Positions 41,307 through 53,309 are shown, counted from the stretch's first letter. The stretch: DNA of 64,000 nucleotides from Asterionellopsis glacialis (GCA_014885115.2 WKLE02001741.1:1-64000), one strand, 5' to 3'. The notes: generated from the letters alone by a model not told the origin. Translations and numbers: made by a program.

Positions 41307-44300
41307 CTAACTAGTTGGGATCCTGATGCACATCCTTTCATTTAGTTCCCAATCGCTAACAGGAAAATGCCACGCAGTACCCCCTTCACCTTGTCCACTA
41401 CTCACTGATGAGGAGTTCCCCTGAATCTCACGACTAAATGTGTCGGCAGGACTGAATCCGATTTCCCTATCAACACTTTCTCCGTCTACGAATGCAGTAA
41501 ATGAATAGTTCACAATATGGCAACTGTACCAACGACGAAATAATCTTGGTGATATCAACTCAAGTTTGTGATCCCTCATTTGGTCGTTTGACAGTAACAT
41601 AGGTCTTGCGCCCGGAAATCTGCTATCGCCGTTATCTGGAGCAATGTCCAAGTCAGCCCCATTTCTAGACTTTGTCTGATCTGAGACACTCGCCAGCATC
41701 CAAAAGAAGTCATCAAGCCACATTGATGGAACTCGGTATAATTTTCCTCTTTGTTGGAGGCTATATTGAAAAACAAAAAAAGCAAGAAAGGTAAGAAAAG
41801 ATCAGCAGTCAAATAGTCATTGCAAATACGAAAAAATCTTGACTTACTTCTCTAAGATTGCTTTTTCCTCGTCATTCAAAAACTGTTTCACCCTCCCACC
41901 AGCTCCGTGCACGAAAAATTGCGATTGTCCATACTTGTATGGGATGATTACTAGTGGGTTTTCATTCATTTTTTCTAGCGCATCCACTACAAACTGGATT
42001 TGGTGGTAGTTGAACTTGCCTGTATTTTATTACGTAATACATACAATTCTTTAGAAGAAAACATCCAAAGTGATAAAATGCAGGCCTGGATTACTAAGAC
42101 GTACCTTGAGCAAAATTTTGGCCAAAGAAAGCCACGTTTGCACCATCTGATATACACGTAATGTCCACAACACCAAATATTTTAGTACTAGTCGAAAATG
42201 TTAAAGTCAACCTTGGAAAACACATTTCTAACTCACCTATAATTGCTGTAAACGGATCGCCCTCCCGAGTGCTGAAAATTAATGTTACAAAAATTGCCAA
42301 GTGAGAAGAAATTGCGCAAAACATTATTGTATACAAATAGCTGACAAGGACACTGCACTTACTCTAGCCATGTAGCGAAATCTGAAAGAGCTGCTTGTGC
42401 TTTATCGTAGTTTCCGTCGCGTGCGACTTTTTGTGCAAATTCTTCAAACGTTGAGGCAGATAGCTCCAGTAGTCCTTCGTGTAGTTCCTTTTTCTCGTCC
42501 CCTTCAAGATTGATCAGTCGAAGTTTCACACCAGACCTGGGACAAATAGCAGTATTGCTATCTACAGAGACACGGCTAGCGATTAATTCTCCACCTTCAG
42601 CTGCTTTGTTCCTGGGAGACAGTGGAGCAAGTGGGTGGATTTCTTCTAATTTTTTCCCCGTATCCGTTCCCTGAAAGCCCAACTTGAATGCAGTGTACAA
42701 TCTTCTGGCGGATGCAGAACTAATTTCAAGGATATCCTCTGCCATCTCGGCTGCTATTTGGTCAAAAAGCTGTGGTCCCGATGCAGGTGAATATCCTGCT
42801 TCGTTCGCTCCTTCTATGGGATCAGATGCGGGGCTGCGATTCATATTAGGAAAAGGAAAAGAAAAATTAGAATTTTTCGCAAATTTTGCAAACTTTAAAT
42901 ACTCTTTCTTCCGTAGGAAAAGTTGATGCACTTACCTAAAGAAGCCGTGTTCTGTTATGGCCGATATATACTGCACATAGGTCTCTGGTTCGAAGTATAC
43001 AGTGGATGTACCCCTCATCTTTTTAAAAATTCGAACAGCGGCGCTTATGTTTCCCTTGTCTAGGTATAGTCGAAGCACTGGTAAATATGTCCGATGTCGA
43101 AGATCACCAAGCTTCGACTTTGGTTTGTCCAACATCAAAGCATGGAATTAGTAGGAATTTGAAAACCAAAAAAACATTTTGAATTATTAAAAACTTACCG
43201 GGATTCGCTCAAGCATCTCTTCCGCTCCTTCAGGGTCACCGTCTGCAACTAAAGATCGAACGCGAATGCTCAAACTCTTCTCCGTCGCATCATATAATAA
43301 ATCATGAAATATGGCAATTTCTCCAGGAAGATCTTTAATATCATCCTCGTTTCCATTGCTCTCCTCTTCGTTGTCTTCTTCACAATCATCACTATCTGGA
43401 TTGCGTCCTAAAATATCCATGATAGAACTCTTTCCTTCTGACCTACTTGAAATGAGTCCAGTGCTGCGGTTACGATGAGAGGCAAAAGAATATGCTGAGC
43501 TGGCATATAAGCAGGCGCTCAGCGAATTGCTGTCTATAGTATAGCCAGCCTCCTTTAGCTTTCTCCAGCAGATTTCCATAGGTAAAGACTTTGCATGCTT
43601 TGCACATTGACCTGATAAAGCAATCAAAGCTTTACAAGCTGACTCAATTTGGTCATTATCCATTCCAGTACGCTCCATGAACGCCGCTTTTTGCAATTGG
43701 AGCTCATTTCTAAAGTCATTTCTCTTTTCTTTGTCAAAATTTGTCACCCGCTTGGCAACTGCGTTTTCCAACATGGGCAAGTTATAGTCAAGTGTCTTTT
43801 CATCTCGACGCAACCATTCTAACACTGGCGCCTTGAAATCCTCACTCAATGGTTTTTTCGTGTGTGCTTTGGTGAATTTGTTATGGGATACAATGTCATT
43901 TAATAATTCTATATACTGATCGTAAGCATCCCTGTCGTATGCATTTGGACTGCGTTTTTGGGCGGCCTCGGGGACGGGGAAAGCATCAAAAATTGACTTG
44001 GCTGCTGGCTGATAGAAAATTGATTGCTGCTGTGGTGATTGAGAAGGCCGTGAATCCCCCGGTTCGAAAATCTCTGAGTCGGAAGCTGTTAGTGTTGAGC
44101 TACTGCTTTCGTTCATAAAATCTTCTGGATGTTTGTCGTGTCGATCTTCTGGTTTCGTTTCCTCTCTACTTTTAGCAAGAATAGATGAAAGAGTTGGCCT
44201 GGAGGATTCACGAGGTCTTGTTTGAGATAAAAGGGATGCCAAGGCTGATGGAGTTTCTGAAGTCGAGTTGCTTTCTATTCTGTCGGTGTTTTCCTTCCGC

Positions 44301-45007
44301 CCTCGGGATAAAATATCTGACAATGAAGGTCGGGTCCTGGTTGTCGTTGACGCCGTAGATAAAATAGTATTATTAGCTTTTTCCGATACAGAAAAATCTT
44401 TTGATAGAATAGACGCTAGAGACGAACTAGGTGAAGATTGATTTTCTTTGCCCGATATATTTTGCCCATAATTGGACTCACCACTTCGAGATTCGGAATA
44501 ATCAGATGAGTCCATATTTTGTCGAGTCCTCTCCGTGGGATCATATTGATCACGACGACCCCGCGACTCGAAATAATCTATTGAAGCTACATTTTGTCTT
44601 GTCTTTTTTGTGGGATACCCTTTCGCCGCCATAATGGCATCAATTTCTTCAAAAAAAGGAACATACTTCTTCTTTTTATCTTGTGGCTCTTGATCGCCAA
44701 GCGGTGTATGGGTGGAAAACGGTACACTTTCACCATTCCCCACACTGTCAATTCCTTCCGTGTAAATATCCTCGAAAAGTTGGGCATCATGCTCGCTTTC
44801 ATTTAGATTAATCTCTTCATTTTTGTCTCCCAAAATAGATGCATGCTCTACTGTCGGTTTCTCGTTTCTTTCCTGTTTGTCAGAGTCCGAGGAAAACCAG
44901 AACCGTTCTGCACCATGCCATTTCGCACCAAAGCTACGAAGTGCTGGTCCTTTTCCACCATGACGACGAAATCTCGACAAAGTTGCAGATAAGTTTGGAC
45001 GAAACAT
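41307..45007 (-). CDS. Protein-only RNase P (PRORP), copy B, probably mitochondrial
   Basis: Seven exons: 45007-43199, 43117-42936, 42833-42363, 42271-42237, 42146-42105, 42019-41848, 41760-41307; all in phase; 1054 aa. The exon 2 acceptor has a poor pyrimidine tract. The N-terminus (MFRPNLSATLSRFRRHGGKG) resembles a mitochondrial presequence. Some 350 residues of Ser/Arg/Glu-rich low-complexity sequence precede the PPR-like helices. The nuclease domain has DGANVAFFG (Asp 833), WLDDFFWML (Asp 920/921) and NDQMRDHKL (Asp 963/967), then WHFPVSDWELNERMCIRI. Five of its six introns fall at the same position and phase as in copy A, showing common descent. It is over 300 residues longer than copy A because of the N-terminal extension. 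Confidence 0.94.
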
Positions 45008-45549
45008 CACTAGCTTTGGGATCGACTAACCCATACAAAGTCACGTTGGTGACTAGAGTATAATCAAAACAGATATCAAGCGGGTGTCAACCCGGTGCAG
45101 TGTAATCTAACACTGAGGCTTATTTCGAAGAAATCCCAGAGAAAAAAATGGATGAAGCCACGAGGGGAGATGAAAATAAAAAATATGAGATCCAATGGGT
45201 CATGAGCTGGTTAAAAAAAATGTAAGAATTCATGAATTAATATTAATTTTATGTAGAAAATTTACCCGAAAAATCATCTTCTACAGACCCTAAATTTCTT
45301 TATGAATCATCCAATGTATACGAATACCTCGTATCCCCTCATGATGCAACATCTTTTGTGAGTTCTACTCTTAAAAATGTCCTTAATATCCCTTTTCACA
45401 AATTTTCCCACATCTATTCTTGATTTTTGTTCTTTGTACGAGTACGCACAGAAAGATCTTGCACATCACACATCACATCACGCTGCTTTCAGTCAGGCCA
45501 TCACTCATCTCAAACTAGAGGAGTATCTAAAGCCAAATCAAGATAACAA
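45008..45549. other. Divergent intergenic region
   Basis: Shared upstream region of PRORP-B (-) and the secreted Cys-rich gene (+). No special motif is seen. Confidence 0.5.
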
Positions 45550-45987
45550 ATGAAGCTCAATCTTTCCATTGCCACCGCCGCCATTGCTTTGGTAGCTGCA
45601 TCTGCATCTGCAGAGGATGTTGTCGCACAACTTCATCTTATTCGTCCGGGTGGCCTTCCCACGGCAACGGACGGCGGTGCGACTACCCACTACGGTTCTC
45701 CCAAGGACGGGTGCGAAGCCGATGAATCTGCTTTTTCCATCATGGGTGTTCCAGGATCGGTTTGTTCTCCAACTTGCACAAGCAATCCCTGTCCGACTGA
45801 CGTGCCCGATGGAGTAACTGCTACCCCGACGTGTGCTCTACAAAATCCAGCTTCTGGAGACAAATACTGCGCTCTCATTTGTGACCCCACTTCTTCCGCT
45901 ACTTTACGTGGGTCTGACGGTGGTGGACAATGCGGTCCGGCCTCTTGTCAGCCCATTCAAGGCACTGGCATTTGCACCTATGATTAG
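45550..45987 (+). CDS. Small secreted cysteine-rich protein
   Basis: Single exon, 145 aa. A clear signal peptide (MKLNLSIATAAIALVAASASA, cleavage near 21-22) is followed by about 124 residues with twelve Cys and many Gly, Pro, Ser and Thr. Motifs include GCEADESAFSIMGVPGSVC, SPTCTSNPCPTDVP and KYCALICDPTSS. The even number of Cys suggests disulfides in an extracellular or vacuolar protein. I recognise no named family; small Cys-rich secreted proteins of this type are common in diatom genomes. Its first bases lie in a purine-rich leader (AGATAACAA ATG). Confidence 0.8.
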   Translation: MKLNLSIATAAIALVAASASAEDVVAQLHLIRPGGLPTATDGGATTHYGSPKDGCEADESAFSIMGVPGSVCSPTCTSNPCPTDVPDGVTATPTCALQNPASGDKYCALICDPTSSATLRGSDGGGQCGPASCQPIQGTGICTYD

Positions 45988-46208
45988 AGGAAGCAAACAA
46001 TATAATTTTCTCTAAAAAATAATTCTTTAAGTAGACCTATTGTTTTTAATTCGCATCGAAAGTTTTTTTCGTTAGTATGCTTACTGTCAGTACGTGGACA
46101 GTTAGACACTTTAGTAATATTGAATAGAACAATCCATAATAATTCCAGATACACACTCCGAGTTGCTCTACTAGAGATTGAAAGCAAACATCTACCCAGT
46201 ACAATATT

Positions 46209-47859
46209 TTACTCGAATTGAACCGACAGAGTAAGGTTGATATGTTCCATGATTGGGTCTGTCACAGTAAGCTCCTCGCCAGATTCGATCAGAGATGAAA
46301 GTGTTTTATCTAAATTGGGTCTAGTTGCTTTTTCAAGTGCTGGAGGTTTCTGCATGTACAGCGTCAATCCGCTTCCTGTCGTAATACTTGGCGACTTGAG
46401 TCTCAAATCTCCGTCAATCAACTTTTGGATTAATTCGTTCAAAGTTTCCGTTCGTTTCAAGACCATTTTACGCACTGTTGTAGTGCACACTGGACAATCT
46501 TCCTTCTGTTCATATACAAAGGTATGACTGTCTACACCCGTAAATGTGCCGGCACCTCGGTACATCATATACGTATTGAGCGATTGTGAACAAAAGGTCA
46601 AAAGTTTAATAACCTCATTGACACAAGCTGCAGCAATGATCGCATTTGTTGATGCAACTGCTGGAATGATATTCTTAACAACGCCCATCGTATTCATATA
46701 AGTCACTCCTGAAATATTATACTTGTCAGCTCTTTCCTTCGCTCGTTCGTACACCCATTGCATATCTTCTGGCGAATCCGTGTCTAGTTTTTTGTCGGGG
46801 TGTTCTTTCGACCACAAGAGGACGGATGCATACGCAATACAATGCTCCGGACGACGTGGAGTTTCTGCAATGGTACATAGAGGGAATGACTGTTGTGGAG
46901 GGAACATGCTAAGGGAACATTCAAAGCAGCTGGTAATACGAGGCAAAATGACACGTGCCTGGCCAGAAAAACCCTCGGACCCTCCATCCACGAAAGGAAT
47001 AATGGTAGACGGGTCTGGATCGCCATCATCGTCAAATTGTACAAGCCCACAAATGGTAGCATTCAGCCAACGGCGAGCCTCAACGTTGTCCAAACCTGAA
47101 ATAATGCAATTGAATTTAGAATAAAAAGATGGAGGCTTGTCCTGAATCATTCCGTGATGAGGTGTCACCTTCATCCAGGGACAACGTTTGTTTATGAATT
47201 CAGCAGCAACCTTTGCCTTGGATTTTCCTACATCCTTTTGTCGGAATAGAAATTGACGATTAAGATTGGTAACATCAATCGAGTCCAAATCAATCACATC
47301 AACATTTGGGATACCAGACATGGCCAAATCTTTGAGAAGTTCACATCCCAAGCCACCTGCACCAACAACAAGGACACGCGAGGTTTTCAATACAGTATCC
47401 GGTAAGCCCGATAAAGTCGACCCAGACAGACTGGAGTTTGGCTCAAATTCACCAATGGGAAGTGATCCACTTTCATTAGCAAAAGCTGATGGGCGACTCA
47501 AGAGTGTGAGAAGTGATCCCCGTTTAGGTTTTTCACTGTCTGAGCTACCGCCGTTATTGTTGGCTTCCGTCTTTTATTGTAGAATACGAAGCAAAAAAGG
47601 GTGGGGAAGAGCAAAAATTTTGAGATAGGTCCCAAAGGCATCTTTACTTTTCTTCCTAATGTTGAGATCTCCAAACCTAGAGCTACTTTGCAGTAGCTGT
47701 AAGTGAGATGCTGTAGATCGGCAGGCCGAAATCCCCCTTGCTTGACGAACTTACCATTTCGACGTCCGTGATACCATCACTTTTCATTTCAGCATCTGCG
47801 ACCTTTTCGGAATTCATTTCGTCTAAGGACCTCTTCGACATGAGATCGTTATCGACCAT
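46209..47859 (-). CDS. UBA3: NEDD8-activating enzyme E1 catalytic subunit
   Basis: Two exons: 47859-47755 and 47570-46209, intron 184 bp, phase 0; 488 aa. The first ATG in exon 1 is 47859; 47841 is an in-frame alternative. An acidic/Asn-rich N-terminus leads into VLVVGAGGLGCELLKDLAMSG (ATP-binding Rossmann loop) and DLDSIDVTNLNRQFLFR, the ThiF/E1 signature. The catalytic Cys sits in FPLCTIAETPRRPEHC, the UBA3-specific form. CPVCTTTVRKM supplies part of the zinc site, and the C-terminus is a ubiquitin-like fold that recruits the E2. With APP-BP1/NAE1 it adenylates NEDD8 and forms the thioester passed to UBC12, activating cullin ligases. The partner subunit is not in this window. Confidence 0.95.
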
Positions 47860-48424
47860 CCGTACGGACTGCGGTGAAGGACAAAGGGGGTCGCGGAAGA
47901 ATATCGAAAAGATGAGAAACGCAAAACGAATTGATTTGCTGCGGGAACGTAACCAGCTGATTTCAAGATGTTGAAATTGATCCGGGGGGGGAGAGGGGCG
48001 TCTATGGTGTTTGAGTTTCTGTACATCGAGGTTTTTGCAAGAGAGCGTGTTTCCGAGTTCTTTCCCACGTTGTTCTTGTATCTCGTTGTTTTAGGTTGGG
48101 GTTATGCTGGGGAGCGGACAAGCACGTCTGGAATCGCTAACGGTGACAATACTGACTTTTCAGTATTTTTTGTGGTACATGATGAATATCATGAAACAAT
48201 CTTTATTCCTTTTAGTTACCTTTACCACATAAGGTGACAACGGCTGGTCCGGCGAAATATTTGTCAAACACGAACAAACTTTCGTATTGACTACAATACC
48301 TAACAACGCGTTTGTACATATTGTCTTTTGGATCTCAAAGAGCGAGAATCTGAAATCCTCACTCTGCCGACATCATAACTCCTGTTGTACTACATTTTTG
48401 TAAAATACCGGTACAGCAACTGCC
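47860..48424. other. Divergent intergenic region
   Basis: Shared 5' flank of UBA3 (-) and the TDP2-like gene (+). It holds a short G-rich run at 47981-47998. No gene is supported. Confidence 0.5.
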
Positions 48425-49345
48425 ATGTCGAATTTGGATAACAATGAACACATTGGTGAACGACCAGTGACTCCACCTGTAGGATCTGTTTCCATGAACT
48501 ACAATTCCAGAGGTACTCCTCCACCTCTTCCCAATCGACTTGTCATTGTATCCTTGAATGTTGCTGGATTGAAGCCATCCAAAGCGGCCCCGGATGGATG
48601 GGATCCAATCCCGGCATTTCACAAAGAACTTTTAAAGTATAAACCACACATTATTTGTCTTCAAGAAGTTCCATCTGATAGTACGGAGCAAGATCATTCC
48701 TTGTTTGTCCTTCCTGGATATGAATGTGTAGGTTCGCGTTCGTCTCATTGTGAGAATGTTGTTCTAATGGTTCTCAAGGAATGGGCTTCTCATGTTGTTT
48801 GTACATCAAACATTCATGCACCAGCAGTGTTGGGGACCATGGAGTTCTCTGTAGTCAGTGGTGGCACTCAAAAAATCACCTTTGGTTCCTGTCATTTGGC
48901 ACCCTTTCAAGAAGCAAAGGGTAAACGGTTCAACCAAATGAAAATCATTCTGGAAAAGATACAACAAACAAACAGTGATACCATGATCCTTGCAGGAGAC
49001 TACAATATGAGACAAGAAGAAGATGCAAAAGTTGAGAAAGACTTGAATCTTCGTGATGCATGGAAGGAAGCTGGGTCTCCTCAAGATCAACAGTATACAT
49101 GGGATAGTTGTGATCGTACCCCCAAAGGTGCACCTCCCGGTTCAGGACCTCACAACCAATACCATGGACCTGACACTTACCAGTATACAAGTCGGTATGA
49201 CAGAGTTTACTTTCGTGGTGATCACATCTTGCAACGTGTCACAAATTTCCAACTGATTGCAAACAACCCATTAGCAGATGACAACCCATTCCATTACTTG
49301 AGTGATCATTATGGCATTGTCACAACTTTTGAAGTTTTTAAATAA
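48425..49345 (+). CDS. Endonuclease/exonuclease/phosphatase-fold protein, TDP2-like
   Basis: Single exon, 306 aa. The EEP fold motifs are all present: VSLNVAG at the start, CLQEV (metal-binding Glu), GDYNMRQEED (catalytic Asp/Asn), YTWDS and RYDRVYFRG, and SDHYGIV (catalytic His). The GDxNxR...TWD...R(F/Y)DR...SDHxG series is the pattern of tyrosyl-DNA phosphodiesterase 2, which removes topoisomerase II adducts from 5' DNA ends. The CS-like N-terminus (about 40 residues, Pro-rich) lacks a UBA domain. Other EEP members such as nocturnin-like deadenylases are possible, but the TWD and RYDR blocks favour TDP2. Confidence 0.82.
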   Translation: MSNLDNNEHIGERPVTPPVGSVSMNYNSRGTPPPLPNRLVIVSLNVAGLKPSKAAPDGWDPIPAFHKELLKYKPHIICLQEVPSDSTEQDHSLFVLPGYECVGSRSSHCENVVLMVLKEWASHVVCTSNIHAPAVLGTMEFSVVSGGTQKITFGSCHLAPFQEAKGKRFNQMKIILEKIQQTNSDTMILAGDYNMRQEEDAKVEKDLNLRDAWKEAGSPQDQQYTWDSCDRTPKGAPPGSGPHNQYHGPDTYQYTSRYDRVYFRGDHILQRVTNFQLIANNPLADDNPFHYLSDHYGIVTTFEVFK

Positions 49346-50096
49346 TTCCATTATTTAGTGAAGAAAATGTTGACTGTTGTTGTTGTAACATCTACCAACT
49401 ACTGCGAGATTACTATATAGACCATAGCGTTTAAGCAGAGATGGTAGGATTAATCCACTGAAACCAAAACGTTCAGAAGCTTTTAACAGGACACAGAAGA
49501 TCGCGAGACCTACAAGACTATACTCTAATGTAATGGTACAAACAAATCATGGTTGGAGTTTCATCCTATATCTATCTAAGAACCTTGATGGTTTCTTTAT
49601 GAGGGTTGATTACAAGACTAAAACTTGCTCGTACCGGTAGTCCTTGCTTATTCTTTCGTACGGTTCTGCCAGAGGCGTCGGAGGCTTCTTTTTACTGTCG
49701 GAGGGAAGAAAAAACATGTTTTTTGTCCTCCCCGGAAACATGAGAGAAGGAAACTCTTGGGAGAGATTTAAACATTTAGATTTCTACGTGTGGAAAGGAT
49801 ACCAAATCAAGTTTTTTCTTTACAAGTCCCATCACATTTTGGCGCGCCAAAAAAGGTGGAAACGAAACAAACGAGACACGCAAGAGATCCCATCGACAGT
49901 CGCGACGCACGATGCAACAAACCACAAACGAGAACACCCCATCCAATCAGCACTGTAACGCCATCCAGATACAGGATTATACAATATTTCTGCTTGATAC
50001 ATTTGACATTGCACGTCTTTACCCAGAACGAAGAAGGTCTCACAATTACTATACATAATATAAACAAAGTTTGACCTGCAAGCGAAATAGAGAAAC
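49346..50096. other. Intergenic region
   Basis: About 750 bp between two plus-strand genes. No gene or repeat is supported; short frames lack motifs. Confidence 0.5.
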
Positions 50097-51464
50097 ATGT
50101 CATCAACCTTGAACGAAGAAACGATGGCTTCAAGTGCAACTCATATGGTATCACATAGTGACGATGATGGCTCATCAAAAAGGAAGGAAGCTTGTCGTAG
50201 CAGTAGCAGTAGTCCTATGCGTAATCATGATGGTTCGCCCATGCTCAACCACGATGGAACGATCGTTTATAGAAGTACGTTACATTTCTTGCTACTTGTT
50301 TGTAGACAGAACAAGTCACGATTGACTTTATTCTTTCCCTCTAATCCAACATGCGATGAATGCTAAACCAAAAGAGCAATATTGTAATCCTAAACTTTCC
50401 TCTTTTTTTTAATTTCTTCACTCTGTCTTGTATTAGGCCAATATTTAACAACAAATCCACTGCGGTCGGATTGTAAGGAAAGGGTCGGTTGGAACAATAC
50501 CAAAATTACGTATATGACTGGTGATGCAGTTATACGCATCATGAATGCTGCCTTTGGTCATGAGGGTTGGAGCACAAAAATTATCAAGGAAAGGGAAGTG
50601 CAATGTGAACTCCAGAATGATGGTCATTGGCATGTGGGTTACATTGCGAGTGTTCGAGTCACTCTTACAAAATCTGGAACCTCCCATGAAGATTGTGGTA
50701 CGGGCGAGGGAAATGATGAAAATAAATTGTTAGCGCACGACAAGGCATTGAAGACGGCCATTACGGATGCCATGAAACGAGCAACTCGTCACTTTGGAGA
50801 GAAACTGGGGAATGCCTTGTACGTTCAGGGTAATGGTTTGAACAAGTTACCACATGACCATAGAAAGGCTCTAAGAGAACTTCAAAATAAAGAAGTTTCG
50901 GCATTCGGACCTCAGGAGCAGTACAAGAAAGTGCAACGTAATAGGAAACTGGATCAAACAACTGAACAAACAATAGGAATGGCGACTAATCCATTGACAG
51001 TGCAACAAACTGCACACCAAGGGACTAGCACAAATGGCTTCCATCGTCGAAATCAATCCGGTCCAGGTATGGTAACCCCCATGGCTGCCAGACCGGTGTC
51101 GGCAGACTCTGGTGATAGAACTAAGGCTCTACATACAGGCCAATCGTATCAACCAGAGAATCCAAGACACAGAGAAACTGAGAGTGGTGACTCTCCCAAC
51201 TCCAATCAAGGAATGGTGGGATCAACGACTGCAGCATCGTGTCCACAGGAAACAGAAGCATTATCTCCTTCTGACGCGTTTTACTCTTCTCCAACAGATC
51301 TCCCACAGGAAGCTCAAAACCGAATAAATGCAGCTTCCAGGGTGCATAATAATTCCGAATCGGTTCCTCCTGTCCCCGCCGCCAATCGAAGATCTTTTTA
51401 TCAGAGCCCTACTGTAGATCCAAAGCGACAAAAGGTATCCGCAAGAAATCCCTACCAGCGCTGA
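50097..51464 (+). CDS. RAD52: RAD52 homologue
   Basis: Two exons, 50097-50274 and 50437-51464, intron 162 bp with phase 1 junction (VYR/SQYLTTNP); 401 aa. The first 50 residues are Ser- and Met-rich. QYLTTNPLRSDCKERVGWNN, ITYMTGDAVIRIMNAAFG and GWSTKIIKERE match the RAD52 N-terminal ring and DNA-binding domain; AHDKALKTAITDAMKRATRHFG with GNALY is the family's signature helix. RAD52 binds single-stranded DNA and anneals complementary strands, mediating RAD51 loading and single-strand annealing. The C-terminal half is Gln/Ser/Pro-rich and low in complexity, as usual. Confidence 0.95.
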
Positions 51465-51812
51465 AGGACGACACTTCATCGATAGTATGTCACAAGGCCA
51501 GACCATGCCAAGAAATACTTCAACTCTACTTTCAAAAATGGGAAGACGCATCTCGCTGTTTCTAACCGTCCGCGTTAAAATTATAAGATGTGCAGTGTGG
51601 AATACATGAAATTGAATAATTACTCTACATGAAACCTGAATGCTTTTGGAAGCAGATGATACAACTCAAAAAAGTCATTCGTTTTAAACATCAAATACTC
51701 CATTCTTATTTTTTGAAATTCGTATCCACTTTATTTTCAATGCATAAAACTGAATAACCGCTTTACCTGAAACCTACAGCCTCCGTAGACTTCCAGTAAA
51801 TTCAAGCAAGTT
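51465..51812. other. Convergent intergenic region
   Basis: About 350 bp of AT-rich sequence between convergent 3' ends. Nothing recognisable is present. Confidence 0.5.
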
Positions 51813-53309
51813 TTAACGTGGACTGAAGAATTTTGAAAAGCTTTCACTGAATTTTTTCACTGGGTTGTCCATTGGAATCTCTAGTCGGAGAGGCTCACTT
51901 CCATCTCGACGTTTGTCTTGATCATCATCATCACTGCTATCACTCAAAAGGTGAGAGACCTTGTCCAAAGCCTTATTCAGTTTGCCAATAGTAGATATAA
52001 GTAACAAAACTCTATCTTTCACGCGTTGCATACGCGTTAATAGAACATCCTTGCAGATAAAAATAGTCCCCTTTTCTAAAAGTGCTTGATTTGCAAAATC
52101 CTTAACTTGATTTCGCACGTATCTAACTGTGTGAAGCCACGCAAGTGGTCTTGACATAATGTAAATGAAAGTAATTTGTAAGATCGCCATGGCGTACGCC
52201 TCGCATATCAAAAGAACAAAAGGCCATATAGGCAAGGCAAGTTCCATAGCTTCCTCGTACATTTTTTCCGCAAATACTTCAGCTTCTTCGTACATACTTT
52301 CCGTAAAATTTTTGGCCTCGCCCACATATTTTTTCACGTCAATATCCTCTGACATGTGAATATTTTCTGGCATATGCATATTCTCAGGCATATGAATTTC
52401 CGCACGAATGTCTTCAAGAGTTCGATGCATTGCGTCAGAATTCATTTCTGCTCCCGACAATGAAGTATCTGAAGCAGTTAGCGTTCCAACCAACGGGAAA
52501 ACGTAGGTAATCGCAAAAGCTCCAATCATTTGAAATGCAAGACACCAAAGAAGCGTAGGGAAAATAACCCGACAGCGATATGCACCTGGACTTCGCAACA
52601 CGGGAGGAATAAATTGATCAACAGATATTGATGCCTTCACTTCTCCGATGTTGTTGTCAAGATCATCTGTTGCTCCCTCTAATTCCCTTTCCACCTCTTC
52701 TACACTAGGAATATCAACACTTGGATCAGCTTTTTTCAACACCTTCCTAACCTTGGAAGCTCTTTTAATCACGGGCCGATAACGGTCAACCACCGTGTTC
52801 AACTTGCCTTGAATTTCTTTGACATTTGATTCCACCAAGACTCCAACAAAATCGACTACAGATTCAATTTCCTCCTGTGCATCTCGTGACAAAGTAAGCG
52901 CCTTTGACGCCTGTGACATCATCCGAGTCGAAATTGGCTCGATACTAGCCAGGAAAATGATCATTGCTACCATATATGGAAGGTATGTTGCATACAATGA
53001 CACGTAAGGAAGTGGTTGTTCTACTTTTGACTGCCACAATGCCCCAGCGAGTAAAGTTAGAAAAACTAGGGTAGGAAATATTGCTGCGCAACAGCAATTT
53101 GTTGTTGGTCGGCCAAATGCATCGGGAGAAACATCTGGTAGATCCACCGTCACGTTGGCTCTTTCGATACATTTGTCTAGAATGCCTAACAATTCCACCT
53201 CTTTTTCATTGGCATCTGGATAGCGTTCTTTAGCAGCAAGTTTGGCATCTTCTGATGATTCAAGGCCAAGCTCTACATCCGGGATCGGTTCGTATCCGTC
53301 TTTCGACAT
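51813..53309 (-). CDS. Multi-pass membrane protein of unknown function
   Basis: Single exon, 498 aa, ATG 53309 (MSKDGYEPIPDVELG). An acidic N-terminus is followed by a pair of hydrophobic segments (about 80-95 and 108-125), a long helical, partly coiled-coil cytosolic or luminal loop, then a further pair (about 260-285 and 360-390). Between the pairs is a short tandem repeat (HMPEN, HMPEN, HMSED) and two copies of SMYEEAE/KMYEEAM. The C-terminus has an acidic Ser/Asp run (SDSSDDDDQDKRR) and KKFSESFSKFF. I do not recognise a family; topology suggests a tail-looped integral membrane protein. Confidence 0.7.
   Translation of the reverse strand: MSKDGYEPIPDVELGLESSEDAKLAAKERYPDANEKEVELLGILDKCIERANVTVDLPDVSPDAFGRPTTNCCCAAIFPTLVFLTLLAGALWQSKVEQPLPYVSLYATYLPYMVAMIIFLASIEPISTRMMSQASKALTLSRDAQEEIESVVDFVGVLVESNVKEIQGKLNTVVDRYRPVIKRASKVRKVLKKADPSVDIPSVEEVERELEGATDDLDNNIGEVKASISVDQFIPPVLRSPGAYRCRVIFPTLLWCLAFQMIGAFAITYVFPLVGTLTASDTSLSGAEMNSDAMHRTLEDIRAEIHMPENMHMPENIHMSEDIDVKKYVGEAKNFTESMYEEAEVFAEKMYEEAMELALPIWPFVLLICEAYAMAILQITFIYIMSRPLAWLHTVRYVRNQVKDFANQALLEKGTIFICKDVLLTRMQRVKDRVLLLISTIGKLNKALDKVSHLLSDSSDDDDQDKRRDGSEPLRLEIPMDNPVKKFSESFSKFFSPR

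Noticed and set aside
48000..48237. Hydrophobic plus-strand frame upstream of the TDP2-like gene
   Set aside because: It has no conserved motif and lies between two divergent genes; likely chance.
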